Of a stretch of DNA of 64,000 nucleotides, positions 44,539 through 56,180 are shown in pieces. The notes below the pieces were generated by a model. The model worked only from the letters and a program-made list of their open reading frames with translations. It was not told the DNA's origin and searched no databases. The position numbers and the translations under genes were made by a program. This stretch comes from Panicum virgatum (Eukaryota > Streptophyta > Magnoliopsida > Poales > Poaceae). The stretch is taken from contig NC_053153.1 in the NCBI RefSeq assembly GCF_016808335.1, forward strand, positions 28,899,590-28,963,589. Direction: 5' to 3'. Positions within the stretch are counted from its first letter, which is position 1. Every line of letters begins with the position of its first letter.

Positions 44539-47500
44539 TTAATGTAAAGCTAACCAAACTTTCATTTCATCTATCTTGGATTGCTTCACTCTATGCAGCA
44601 AGAGATTAAACTCCATGCAGAATTTTCTTTTGCATCCTTGAATGCAAGTGGTAGTGCTTGCCGCCTGTGAACCTAGAGGTCACAGGTTCGAGCGGTGGCC
44701 TCTACACATTGCACGATGTGTGGGAAAGACCTCCCGCTAATAACCTCCTCCAGATCCCGCACAGTGTGGGAGCCTACGGCACTGGGTACGTCCTTTTATC
44801 CTTGAACTGTTGAATGAATGTTGTTGAAGATCCAATCATTTCTGGTGGTCCAGATGCTCCAAGCCATTAACACAATTATTTCAAGTTCAAAGAAAACCCC
44901 AAGCCTCCGTTGTATAGATTTAAAGATCTGCAACATGGATCTCGTGGGGATGTAACGAATTCCAATTGATTCCCAGCATGCCTTTCCGAAGTTGCATCAT
45001 AGTATTAAGTGTGTTGCTGTCTCTAGCCTTTGTAAGATGCAAAGATCACAAGTTACTGATTCAAGTTCCATTCTTTTCCTCTGGAGTATATCTCATGTAT
45101 TAATTCTATCTTTGAGAAGCAGCCAGAAGAAAACCTTGTGTTTCATTTGGCACTTCGTTTTCCACATTCGTTTGAATAGGGGGTGAGTTCTTCTGTGTCC
45201 AATTAAGGCTTTGTACGCCTTGGTTGTAGAAAAAAGGGGCTGTCGCAGATAAAAGTCCATATGTCATTATCATCTGGTTTCTGCCATTGGTTAAACCATT
45301 CTGATAACTGTTGGAAATGTTGAAAGGCTTCCGTGGAGAGTGGCAAGGAGAACACGTCCGAGAGCTGTGTCATGTTCCCAGTTTCCTTCAGAGTGATAAG
45401 TGGATTCTTGGCATATTAGTGAAGTTCTGGAAATAGGAATTTAGGTATATTATCATTCCAAAGATCTTGCTAGAGAAGAACTGTACTTTCATTCTGAACC
45501 GTGGCTTTTGCAATTCCTTTGAATTTCTCCACTAACTTTACTATGTTTTTCCACCAAAAGGAACCCTTTGTTTGCTATCCTGGCAGTTTTCCATTAGGAT
45601 AATAGTTATCCCAAACTAAATGCACCCAAGGGATGTCAGCCTTAGAAAAGAATTTGTAGATAAACTTTATAAGCAGCGATTCATTATGCGTGGTAAGATT
45701 CAGAACCCCAAGTCCACCATCTTGCTTTGGTAGACACACCATTGGTCAAGCTACTTTTGGTGGTTGTTTGGCAGCCAGATCAGATCCTCTCCATAAACAA
45801 TGTTTTCTATACATGTCTAGTTGCTTGATTACCCCTTTTGGTAGCTTTATGGTGCAGCATTGATAAATTGATGCCGAAGAAAGAATGGAATTAACCATTT
45901 CCAATTTTCTTGCAGTCAATAGAAAGGACGAAGTACACACCAATCTCCTTTCAACTTTCTATATGAGAGGTAGAAAGTCATCAATTTTTGGTTTAGTTGT
46001 CCCAAGAGGAAGACCCAAGCAAGGAAAGGCATGCTTCCTTTTTGGCAGCCAAATATACTAGTTAGAATATCTAGCCTTTCATCACTAACATTTAGAGGGA
46101 CCATCATGGATTTGCTGTAATTTACCTTTAGCCCTGTGGATTCAGCAAAGGCATGTAGTAACTCCTTAAGTACCAATAGCTGATTTGGGCAACCCTCCAT
46201 GATTAGTAGGGTACCATCTGCGTATTGGACAATTGGGAAATCTCCCCCTCCATGCTGTGGGATTGGAAGTTTCAGCCTTCCATCATCTTTGGCTTTGTTG
46301 ACCATGGATCGGAGAAGATCATCAGGTATCACAAACAATAAAGGAGAAAGAGGATCACCTTGTCTAACCCCCCTTCTGCAGTGAAAAGTTTTCCTAGGCA
46401 CACCATTTAAAAGTACAAAAGATGTTGCTGTCCCTAGTATTCTTTGATCTAGTTAATCCATTTAGAAGAAAATCCTTTTTGTTGTAAAATCTGTAGGATA
46501 GCCTGATGTTCAATTCTATCAAAGGCTTTTTCGAAATCAAGTTTGATGATGACCATTTCCTTCTTAGTCTTCTTACAAATAGAGATATATTCAAAGGCCC
46601 ATGCTAAGCAATCATGGATTGTTCTGCTTTTGATGAATCCATACTGGTTGACATGTATCAAAGTGAGGATTACCTCCTGCAACCTCTGGGATAGAAGTTT
46701 TGTTATAAACTTGATTGAAGAATTGAGGAGGGAAAAAGGCATGTGATCTCCTAAGAGTCATTGATGCTTCTAAGACAAATGTCTCTAGTTGCAAAACTTT
46801 CACAGAGTTCATAGAAATCCTGTAAAATAATTGGCCAGCATTTCTTGAGAAACTCACCATTGAAGCCATCAGGGCCAAGGGATTTGTGATTAGGTAAATC
46901 TGCAATTATCTTGTCTATTTCTTCTCTTGTGAAAGAGATGTCCAAAATTTCTAGCCCTTCTACCTGAACAATTAAGGATTGGAGATCCAAATACATGTGT
47001 CTGAATTCAAATTTACCCTGTCTTTTTTTTTAAAGAATTCCAAAGAAGAGTGGCCTTTTCATCATGATTGAACACTTCACGCCCTCCATCAGAAACCAGG
47101 GAAGTAATGGTGTTTCTCCTGTTTTTGATTGAGGCATTTGCATGAAAAATTTCAGTGCACTCATCACCAAACTTTACCCATTTTATCATTCCCCTTTGTT
47201 TCCAGTAAGTCCTTTGTTGAGATAGATAGGTCTGCAGTTGGTTTTAAGCAATTCTCTAAAATTCCACTCTTTTAAAGAAAGATCTCTTGCCTCTTCCAGA
47301 ATGTCCATAAAAAGAATAGCCTCTTTGTAGTTTTGAATTGATTTTGCTAAACTAGGAAGCAGTTTCTTCCAAGCTTTCAGAACTCTTCTTAGGTTTTTGA
47401 ATTTGTTATCCAGCCTTTTTGCTTTGTCAATTTCAGTAGTATGTAAATTCCATCCATGTTGTAAAACATTCTGAAAACCATCATGATGCAGCCAATTATT

Positions 47501-48235
47501 CTCAAATCTAAAAACTAATGGCTTGGGAATACAAGTGGTGGCAGAGATTAAGCAAGGAGTATGGTCTGAAGTGTCTCTAGAAAGAGTTGTTGCCATTGTA
47601 TTAGGGCATATGGTTGTCCAAGAGTTAGAAGGAAAAAACCAATCTAGTTTTTCCAGAAGGGGATTTTCCTATTTGTTTGACCAAGTAAACCTGCAGCCTT
47701 TGAGGGGAATTTCTATCAAACTCAATCTGCTGATGGTCTTATTAAAGGATAACATCTCGTGAATATGACCCCTGGTTTGTTTCTGTTATTTGGCCAACGA
47801 ATGAGGTTGAAGTCCCCTACTATAAGCCATGGAAGATCTTGTGGCATTGAAATGTTTCTAAACCATTCTAAGAAAATCAATTTCCTTTCTGGAGTGCATG
47901 GAGCATAAACATTAGTGAGGACCCAACTGATTCCCGAGATCGAGCATTGTAACTCCACATTCTGGGCAAACTCATTTTCTTAGATGGCTTGACCTGAGAA
48001 TTTCCTGCCATCCCAAATAATTATACTTCCCCCAGAATTGCCCACCGAAGGGAGAAATTCAAAGCAATTCAATCTTGATGGACAGAAATTTTAAAGAAAG
48101 TTATCCTAAAAAAATTCCCTTTTAGTTTCCTGCAAACAGATTATATCATAGTTTGATTCGAGAATCTTGCTTCGAATAACATCCCATTTCTTTTGTGAAT
48201 TAATTCATCTGATGTTCCAGCTGAGAATGTTCCAA
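44539..48235 (-). pseudogene. LINE-2 ORF2: endonuclease, reverse transcriptase, zf-RVT
   Basis: Endonuclease remnants lie at about 48235-47600 (ILSWNIR, IICLQETK, NVYAPCTPE, WLIVGDFN). The RT lies at about 46960-46000 ([51 protein letters not shown]). The catalytic YADD reads YADG: a GGT codon at 46213-46215 replaces the second Asp. Degenerate zf-RVT sequence lies at about 45250-44860 (KTKCQMKHKVFFWLLLKDR). The last codons (44640 to the TAA at 44539-44541) are split from the rest by a SINE at 44643-44797. Frameshifts and stops are frequent between these blocks. Not functional. Confidence 0.85.
44643..44797 (+). mobile_element. tRNA-derived SINE (Au-like) nested in LINE-2
   Basis: 155 bp flanked by the 9-bp direct repeat ATCCTTGAA (44634-44642 and 44798-44806). 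A box A-like AGTGGTAGTGC (about 44647) and a box B-like GGTTCGAGC (44685-44693) give an internal Pol III promoter. The 3' end GGGTACGTCCTTTT is typical of the Au SINE family of grasses and other plants. It interrupts the zf-RVT end of LINE-2 ORF2, so it inserted after the LINE. Confidence 0.88.
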
Positions 48236-48470
48236 TTTCTTATTGGTGCAGTCATGACAGGAAAAGGAGAAGTAATCGCTATTGCATGTACAACATGCAA
48301 ACCACAGAAATCCACATAATTTATGACAGGAAGCCGATAAAGGTCTAAAAACGGTTAACTGAAAGGCAAAATACCAAAGATCAGAAAGGCCAACAACTGA
48401 GTGCATGAAAATAAAGAACTGGTTCAGAGCCCAGTACAGACAAAAGACTAGCTCTAAACAATAGAGCTCT

Positions 48471-50195
48471 TCAGAACATCTTCTTCTTCTTGTTTGTGGC
48501 ATCATTGGGAGCATCATCATTCGAGGTAGACTTCTTCTTTGACTTGATCAGGTTTCTGGAAGTAGAGGCATGAGCTAGTGAATTCTGGTCTTCTGGCGAG
48601 ACATCTGGCCCAACGACTTTATTCTTGTTCTTTTTTGAGAGAAGGGAATTTTCAGTGATTACCTGAAGCAGACAAACATCTTCACCAATGGCCTTCACCA
48701 ATTTCATAGATAAGCTAGTAGGTGAGGCATTACAAGCCAGACAATTTTTGCAAGAGCGTGAAGAATACTTAAAGCCTGCATTTCTAGCCTTAACCCTTGT
48801 GCTTCTTCTGACAAGTGACAACAGAATCCACTAATGGGGTATTCGAACTAGCACATCCTCCCATAGAAGAACTTGCAGAATTCAGCTTATTCCTGATTGG
48901 AGATTCATTCTCTGGTTCACCAGTGTTCACCTCTGCATCCACCCTTGTGTTTTCATTAGTGATTTCCAAAAATCTGCTAGGAAGCTCAGGGATGTTTGCA
49001 GGGGAAGCACAAGAAACTGTTGCACTTGGTGGGCAAACTGCAGGTAAAGCAAAAGCCATGGAAGTAGAAGAGTCATAGCAGTTGATCATGGCCTTCCAGA
49101 CATTGGAGCAAAGTAAGTTTTTTGCCCAATCAAAGCTCTCAGGGGAGAGTAAGGAGACTAGGAAGAAAGGGACCAAGTCTCTAGGAACCTGCATAGTGAT
49201 TTCAGGACACCCCACAGGGAGAAGAACTTTGCCCAATGTCTATATAAGTCGGGCATACATCGACTATTCATAGCTTTTCTTTCCAGGAAATCCACCATTC
49301 CTGGATCAGCCCCATTCTGTACCGTGGGATTGATTAGTGCCATGTTGATGTTAAGATTCTGAGTTACCTGTCCATTATGTGCCAAGAGTAGTGCCATATT
49401 CTGCTCATTCTGAGCTGAATTCTCTTCTAAGATCTCCTACTCAATCTGCCCAATCTGGACCAAGTTCTCTTCTAATATCTCCGGATCATTCATCAGATTT
49501 TCCTCAAGAATCTCTAGTGGTAAGAAGTTCACAGGTTCTAATATAATAGGTTTAGGCTCAGGTCCAACATGCTCTTGTAAGCCAAGTTCAGGAGGGGCAT
49601 TCATATCCATAGGTGGCAACTGCACTTGTGGTTCCAAGTCAAAGCCACCAATTGGAATATTCAGGTCAAGAATATTGGCTCCCCGAATGGCACTGTGGCC
49701 AGAGTCATCAAAAGAAGCTATATTGGATTGATCCATCTGAAGAGAAATTCTAATTTGTCCTTCTTGATCATCCACTGCTTCTTGCATCAAAGGTAGGTTT
49801 TCTAGTTCATCATCAGAGTCATGCAGTATCATCTCAATTTCCTCCTCTTCTAGCAATTCATCTTGATTCTCCTAGTTCTCATTATTCAGCTGCAGCTGTG
49901 GCAAAGGATTATCTTGGACAGGTTGAGGATGAGGCCAAAAAGGATTCTGCTGGACCTGGCCTATTCCAGGGACCACGAAGTTGTTATTATCCAAACCCCA
50001 GGTGGGATGTCCTCATCCTGTGGTAGACCACCCAGCATGTTTTGCTACAGAATCTCACACTGCACAGTGAAAGAGATACCCTCAAAATCATCTCCTCTCG
50101 AGATACCAATATAGTGAGGGATATCAATCAAGTCAGTGACTCTAGTTTTGATGATGACTCTAGCCAGAACATTATCCCTCTGCCAAAACATTAAT
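48471..50195 (-). pseudogene. LINE-2 ORF1 remnants
   Basis: Read from about 50195 (VIIKTRVTDLIDIPHYIGIS, a DUF4283-downstream-like stretch) through an acidic Leu/Glu-rich part (49856-49437), a region at 49397-48790 and a C-terminal piece (48821-48471). The last has VRRSTRVKARNAGFKYSS and CKNCLAC, a signature seen at the end of many grass LINE ORF1 proteins. Several stops and frameshifts separate the pieces. The zinc knuckles expected at the start are not visible, so the 5' part is probably missing. Confidence 0.7.
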
Positions 50196-50199
50196 CTAC

Positions 50200-50970
50200 C
50201 AAATTACATGGACCAGCATACAGAAGAGATGACCCATCAGTTGGCATCAATCATATGGAGTTGGTAGATACGTTGCATCTAACATCTCAGGATGTCTATT
50301 TGTTTGCGCACTGAAAGCTTTGGGTTCTTGGAATTATATGTCAGAACGACAATCTTTCTCCAAGATTTGCAAAGTTTGATCAAGGTGGGATATAGTTACA
50401 CTGACACAGTTAATCATCTTTGTGACTGTTGGGTGTTTGTACCATGTCTTTTAGGCATCTTGTGAAATTGCTTTTGGTCAGATGATGAGGAGTATATATT
50501 TGAAGAAGCCTGGTTCACCGGAAAAGCTTCAGGCGTTAGCCTGCTGTCTAGTTTATAAATAATAATGGTATGTTGTTGCAACTGAATGGTTTATGCTCTC
50601 TGTTTGTCAGCATAATGACGAGGGCTTAGCCATCTGTGTTCTCAAAATGGAAATCTTTGGAAGCGCATATGGTCCAAGATATTTAGCGGTGAGCAGTTGC
50701 ACTTCTGGTTCCAGTCTACATTTCTTATTTGTTCTTTGCCCTTGCACTTGCAAGAGGGGTCCTTATTATGGTTAAACCTATAGGCTCCTTTCCTGTTGTC
50801 TGTTCTTTTATGGCTTGATGATTCTGTCAGATTGTGCCATGAGGAAGAGAAATGGATTGTTTGAAGCGGGTGCTGGTCAGCTCTGAAACGATACTATTGC
50901 AGGCCCAGTTTGGATACAAAGTATTTTTTTAAACTATTTAATAAATACTATGGTTTTACAAAATACTTTA
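50200..50970 (+). other. 3' flank of MATH-BTB unit 2, distal part
   Basis: Resumes the paralogous flank: 50270-50900 matches about 27880-28520 (CATCTCAGG(A/G)TGTCTATTT, AAAAGCTTCAGGC, GGTATGTTGTTGCAACTGAA, TTTATGCTCT..GTTTGTCAGCAT). From about 50900 the sequence is AT-rich and starts like a MITE (CAGTTTGGATACAAAG), into which the next element has inserted. Confidence 0.7.
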
Positions 50971-50980
50971 ATTTTTAAAG

Positions 50981-53764
50981 GAAAAAATCCAATTTTGGCC
51001 ATCCAACTATTGCACGAGTTTGATTTTGGCCATGAACTCCAAAACAGGGTATCCTTGACCATCAAACTATGAAAACTGTTCATATTTGACAATTTGACTG
51101 TTTTGAAAGGTGGTTTCGCTGACGTGGATGACACATGACAGTGGAGCCCACGTATCAGCCCTCCTCTCTCTTCTCTCCCTCTCTTCTCTCCTCTCCTCTC
51201 CCTCTCCTTTCACCCTGCGCTGACCGCCGCCCTCCCTCCGCACCTCTCCAGCTCGCCCGGCCGGCTGCGCTAGTGTTGACGGCCATAAATTCACATTCTA
51301 GCCGTCAACTTTTTGAATATAAAATGAGCTTTACACTATATTCCATTCATATTTTGTTCATTTCTAACGAGTTCCATGAGTTTTGGATGAGTTTTGATTT
51401 CATGAACAAGTGTACCAAAAATGGACACAATTGGGCAAAATCCCAGGCCGGGCGGCCTCTCCTAGGCCGGCCGGCCTAGCACATCTGAAGACACAGCCCC
51501 AGCTTCGATCCAGTGGCATTGTGACACACTCATAATGCCCTGAGTTGATGATTGGGTCTCGGTTTAAACAGATGGACCGAAAGGCATTGGCATTGATCCA
51601 AAGACTCACAAGTCAGCCCAAGATCAAGTATAAATCAGTGATCCACCTCGCTGGACAAATCACAAGCGTGGAGTGAAACGTCGGAACAACGGAGGGCCGA
51701 GACGGGCCAGAGAGAGGCCGGGTGGCCTCCCTCAGGGCGGCCGGCCTAGCATCTCGAGCGTTGAAGCCACGCAAAGTGCACCGACCCCAGGAGGAGATCA
51801 GGAGCGTCCAGGAGAAGGTGGTAGCCAGATGGCCACGATCCTAGGCCGGCCGGCCGGCCCCACTTGGAAGCCTTTGAAGCTGGGTCTTGGCGTGGAAGTT
51901 AAGCTCAACCGCCATAACTGCTTACCACTGACACCAATTGCTTTACCGGCCAGGAACTGACCTTGGAAGCCTATAAATAGAGAACCCATCCATCACTTGT
52001 AACACACCATTGGAGCTCTTCTCTCTTCACTTTTACTTTCTAGAGTAGGTTAGTAGCTTGGGAGTTAGAGTCGAGTCGAGCTTGCTCGGGATTCCAGAGT
52101 CGTCGAAAGTCTAGTATAGCTCTTGTATCTTTCTTTTGACATTATCAATATAAGTTATCTTCTTTACTTTTCTGAGTTAGCTTTACTTTCCATTGTCTTG
52201 TATCTTCTCGAGTCTGAGTGTTCAGCTCGAGCGCGGAAGTTTTCCTTTAGCTTAGGCTAAGTTATCTTTCTAGTAATCGGGATCTTATCTTACGGGTTTT
52301 CTCACCCGGACTAGAGTATCTCAAGTTAGTGCTCTAAGTTCAGGGGGATTTCTCTCGAAGGCCTCGAGAGAAATCCTAGCACCAAGTGCAGACGTGGTGT
52401 ATGACTTTAGTGCTAGCTAGAAAGTGTGTTCCACCCCACGGAACCGTTGTGGTAGGCGGTAGGTGGTGACCGCCTTATCCATCCCTTGTAGTCCACCACG
52501 TTTGGGTGTTTTCATAGCAGTAGTGCAGGTTGCCGTTGGACTCCCCTCTCATCCGCTTCTGAAGTCTTTCCTCTTCCATCCGCCGAAGTAAACTCTGGTT
52601 TCTCGAGAACTAGTTAGGTGTTTAGTCTGATCTAGAGAGGCTAGCTCAATAGTTCTTTTTTTTAGTGCGGCTAGCTCGATAGTTCAGAAGTGCATCAGGT
52701 GTCTTATCTCGCTCGTTGTCCTCCCAGCTGCTACCTCTCTAAGGAGTTGAACCTCCGTGTGTCATTCGGTCATCGTCTGGCCATTTATCTTATATATTTA
52801 TCTGGCTTACCTCCGTCTAGTTAATCGGTCAATTAAGCTAGTGCAGTTATCATTCGATTTACGATACTCTTTACCATAGTGCTTCTCTGAGGAAAAATAC
52901 GATACCCGGAAATACTCCAAGGTGAAGTGCTACAGCGGTGATTCTGTGCGCTTGCGGAATATCTATTCTATTGGGCATAAGAAACGCCAATAGCTAACCC
53001 GCGGTGGAATTCCAGCTCGCTGGCATGGCGGCGTGGGCCCGCAGTGGAGCTCGAGCTTGCCCGGCTGGCTGCACTGGTCCTCGGCGGACTAGCAGCTCAC
53101 CCAATCGACGGTGCTAGCACGCGGCGGAGCAGCAGCTCACTTGCCCAGCGGCGTTGGCTCGTGTCGGAGCTCAAGCTCGCCCTGATGCTAATGGCGCACT
53201 CTCGCCCATGGCCTGCCATCCCCTCCTCCAGCAGCACGACCGTGCCCAACCACGCGGTCGCTGCCTCCCGCACAGTGGCCATGACCCCTACCACCGATCT
53301 CTTTCCCCTCGGCTGTGGCTTCTCTTCCCTCCTGCCAGGATCCCTCTCCCACGCCGCCTAACTCTGTCCCTGCGCCGCAATGCTCACGCCTGAGCTCCGC
53401 CTCCGCGCCATCTGAGCTTCCACTGGGAAGGCATGGGGCCCGCTCGATCGTCGTGCAGCTGTGAGAGATAGGAGGAGGAGGGTGGGCCGCCGCCGGGGAG
53501 CAGCCAGGCTCCGTCGCGCCGCGCCGCCGGGAGCCTCGGGCATGGGGCTCGGAGAGAGAGAGAGAATAAACATAGAGATGAGAGAGAATAGAGAAATATA
53601 GGCTGACATGTGTCATCCACATCTGAGAAACCACCTTTCAAAACAGCAAAATGGTCAAATATGAACGGTTTTGATAGTTCGATGGTCAAGGATACCCGGT
53701 TTAGAGTTGCTTGGCCAAAATCAAACTCGGGCGATGGTTGGATTGTCAAAAATAGACTTTTTCT
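50981..53764. mobile_element. Mutator-like element with 160-bp inverted repeats
   Basis: Inverted repeats 50981-51141 and 53603-53764 share the same order of motifs (TTTGATTTTGGCC, GGTATCCTTGACCAT, TTTTGAAAGGTGGTTTC, GTGGATGACACATG), about 80 percent alike by eye. The flanks ATTTTTAAAG (50971-50980) and ATTTTTAAAAG (53766-53776) look like a 9-10-bp target duplication with one extra A, as for MULEs. The interior has GC-rich gene-like DNA (51150-51273, 52993-53560) split by an LTR-like insertion (51274-52992). No transposase seen, so it is non-autonomous, possibly a Pack-MULE. Confidence 0.75.
51274..52992 (+). repeat. Probable solo LTR inside the Mutator-like element
   Basis: Begins TGTTGACGGCC at 51274 with a TATA box (TATAAATA, 51972-51979) about 700 bp in, and ends near 52992. 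GCTAG (51269-51273) and GCTAA (52993-52997) flank it, an imperfect 5-bp duplication. No PBS, polypurine tract or coding region is present, so it looks like a solo LTR left by recombination. It contains three GGCCGGCC-centred palindromes (about 51463, 51738 and 51844). The right border could be a few bases off, since it does not end in CA. Confidence 0.55.
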
Positions 53765-53776
53765 ATTTTTAAAAGA

Positions 53777-53966
53777 TAATGGGTGTTTGGATGCAACAAA
53801 CTTTGTGGTTTTATAAACCGTTGTACTATCAAAATTATAGTCTTTTGGAGTTTTGATAACTCCACCCGAGACCTCTTTTCTCTAAACCATGGTGGTTTTC
53901 ATGTCTTTGGCATATAAAACTACAGTTTCTTGATGCTACAATTTTCTAAAACCAGAAACATCCAAA
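53777..53966. repeat. MITE-like AT-rich DNA beside the Stowaway
   Basis: GGTGTTTGGATGC at 53782 and AACATCCAAATA near 53968 face each other, with several short inverted segments between. It may be the right half of the MITE whose left half (CAGTTTGGATAC, about 50906) was separated by the Mutator-like insertion. Not certain. Confidence 0.35.
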
Positions 53967-53968
53967 TA

Positions 53969-54159
53969 CTCCCTCCGTTTCAAAATAAGTATAGTTTTAG
54001 GATTTAAAATTTGTCCCAAAATATTTTCAAATACAACTCTATCTTTATCTCTCTTCTCCTCTATCCCTTTTCGTTTTATGTGCATTCTCTACTTTTTTTA
54101 CTCCTCTTTAATTCTCGAGCCCAACTCCTAAAACTACACTTATTTTGGCACGGAGAGAG
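53969..54159. mobile_element. Stowaway MITE
   Basis: Ends CTCCCTCCGTTTCAAAATAA and, inverted, TTATTTTGGCACGGAGAGAG, flanked by TA on both sides (53967-53968, 54160-54161). This is the well known Tc1/mariner-derived grass Stowaway type of about 190 bp, without coding capacity. Confidence 0.92.
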
Positions 54160-54161
54160 TA

Positions 54162-55947
54162 GACCATAAGTAGATTACTCTGAGCTCTGTAATTATGTAT
54201 GCACGCACTTTTGTTTCTGCTAGATGATTTCAGACATCGGGAATGCAACGGTTCGGTCACCTTATCCCTTTCTTCTCGGTCATATCTTATCCTTTCACCA
54301 GGAAAAAATCACACACACCACCGTGCGCATATCTCTCTGCTGCGCAGAGCACGCGAGTGCGTGGCTGGCGGGTGCAGGCGTGTGTGGCGGGGCCTGCGGA
54401 GGAGGAGCTCTAGGTGGTGGCGTGGCAGGGCAGCTCCAGGCGGCCTTGGTGGGGGAGCACCGAGCAGCAGCCATGGGGAGCACCCACGGCCTCCCCCGTG
54501 CCTTCCCGCCGTGGTCAGTGGCGAGCCGCTCTAGCTGCCGAAGGAGCTCGATCCGAGCGACAGCCATGGCAGACAACTTCAGGAGATTGTAGAGGAGGAG
54601 CGAAGGCTGTGGGTAGGGAAGCACCAGGTGGTCACATTTAAATGGATATCTTGTGATGTTGCAGTAGCAGTATAAATTTTGGGATGTTGCAATGGATACC
54701 TCGTGGTAGATATTTGATGTTACAATTATTCTTTGAAGATGTTGCAATTATGATTTTTTGGATGTTGCAAATATTCTCAAGCTATTGGTGAATGTTGCAA
54801 GAAACATGGTGCAAATGTTGTGGTGGGAATTGTATCCTGGATTCAATTGCAAAGGCTTTTTTATGCACATTTTGAATGTTTTCATATGTTACAGATGCTA
54901 TTTTTCACGTTATGGTGGGCCGACGTAGTGTCCGATGGATCGGACATCCAGGTGCCAGTTTTTCGGCTCAAACATTCTATTTCTCGTACAGTGGAATGGT
55001 GGGCAACGCATCCTTCCTTTTGATCCCTCGTCTCCTCAGATCAGAGGCTAGCTAGCTCAGACCGAATGGTGGAGACTGGAGAGGATCTATGTGGTCAAGA
55101 GGGAGTCATTGAAACTGCGGAGAATAGTCTGGAGCGTGAAAACTAATATTCAGAAGTGCTCGGTAACACCTACCCAAAACTGATATTGAGGTGACCAAGA
55201 ACATCTGCCTTGCAGCATGGTCGAACTCCCTTGCAGTTATGTTATTCCTCTCATGTCCTCTTGGCTCTCGGATGGCGACGAAGGCTAAACTTGCACCACT
55301 GATTGAATGGGTGGCACACTGATAAGTTTCTCCTGATTTTTATCAAGTGTTCAACTCATAGGTTTGGTGCCGTCGAGTTGTGCAGCGAAAGCGACAAACC
55401 AAAGGTTGGCAAGTGTTCTTACATGGAAGTGCGCCATCAAATGATTGGAGGTCACTGCCTCATCATCTGCTTAAACTCGTCAGAGAATTTCCTCAAAAAA
55501 AAAAAAACTCGTCAGAGAAGAACTATGTATACAGCACCGGACATGCCTGGTCAACGAATATATTTCTTGTTTTTAAAGAGGTAGAATAATCTAGAAGATA
55601 ATTAACTTGAACTATGTCTAATCTTGAAGCTTTTTAGAGTGCTTGTAGAAACGCTGCTTCTGCTTGTAGAACATCAACAACATTATCCGATGCAGCTGCA
55701 GGAAAAATGTACATACCTATATCGCCTGTGCGATAGAGTCCGACAGGCAGGTCCATGACTCCATATGCAGATAAGTGAACGACAAACTTCTTTCGCTTGG
55801 TTTGCAGCAGCGGCGATGGTGAGGTGAGGTCGTGAGAATTGATGGTGTCGTGGGCCATATATAAGGAATATAGTCTATTAGATTATAGTTTGTGATTTTG
55901 GTGATTGTATGATGATATAATCAAGTGAAAATTTTGGTGCAAACCAT
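54162..55947. other. Unassigned repeat-rich DNA
   Basis: A GC-rich block (54340-54600) is followed by six or more degenerate copies of GATGTTGCAA (54650-54810) and GTCCGATGGATCGGAC at about 54930, features I associate with decayed DNA transposons. On the minus strand a short frame (55858-55634, MAHDTINSHDL..) reads like a first exon ending ATAG|GTATGT, but I do not recognise it. No supported gene. Confidence 0.4.
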
Positions 55948-56180
55948 GAACATATCATGTGCAAACCAAACTCTTCGTGCAAACCGTGCAAACTTTAATC
56001 TGGGCCGCCGGATCAACATCCAAGGGGTATGGAGGGATTGGGTAATTTTACAATTAAACGCCCGTCTCTAATCACACTTTTGCAAATCTCCCCTCCCACT
56101 TTCCCTGCGCATCCTTTCAGTGGCCCAGATTGAAGTTTGCACGGTTTGCACGAAGAGGTTGGTTTGCGCATGATATGTTC
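55948..56180. mobile_element. Inverted-repeat MITE, 233 bp
   Basis: The left end GAACATATCATGTGCAAACC and the right end, complemented, GAACATATCATGCGCAAACC face each other. The symmetry continues for about 65 bp (TTCGTGCAAACCGTGCAAACTT, AATCTGGGCC). The flanks do not show a clear target duplication, so the family is not assigned. Confidence 0.7.

Larger units (their letters stand above)
44403..50199 (-). mobile_element. Second L1-type LINE in the unit 2 flank
   Basis: On the minus strand it ends in an A-tail seen as TTTTTTTT at 44403-44410. I place the 5' end near 50199, where paralogy with the unit 1 flank resumes (ACATGGA at about 50206 versus 27764). The short target repeat is not clean (CAATT at the left against CAAATT at the right). 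It carries ORF1 and ORF2 remnants and a nested SINE. Many stops and frameshifts, and a changed RT active site, show it is older or more decayed than LINE-1. Confidence 0.8.

Noticed and set aside
44643..44797. A tRNA gene (box A and box B present)
   Set aside because: No acceptor stem or cloverleaf; the flanking duplication and T-rich end fit a SINE.
51135..51294. Arg/Glu-rich short ORFs beside the Mutator-like end
   Set aside because: Come from a CTCTC-rich stretch on both strands.
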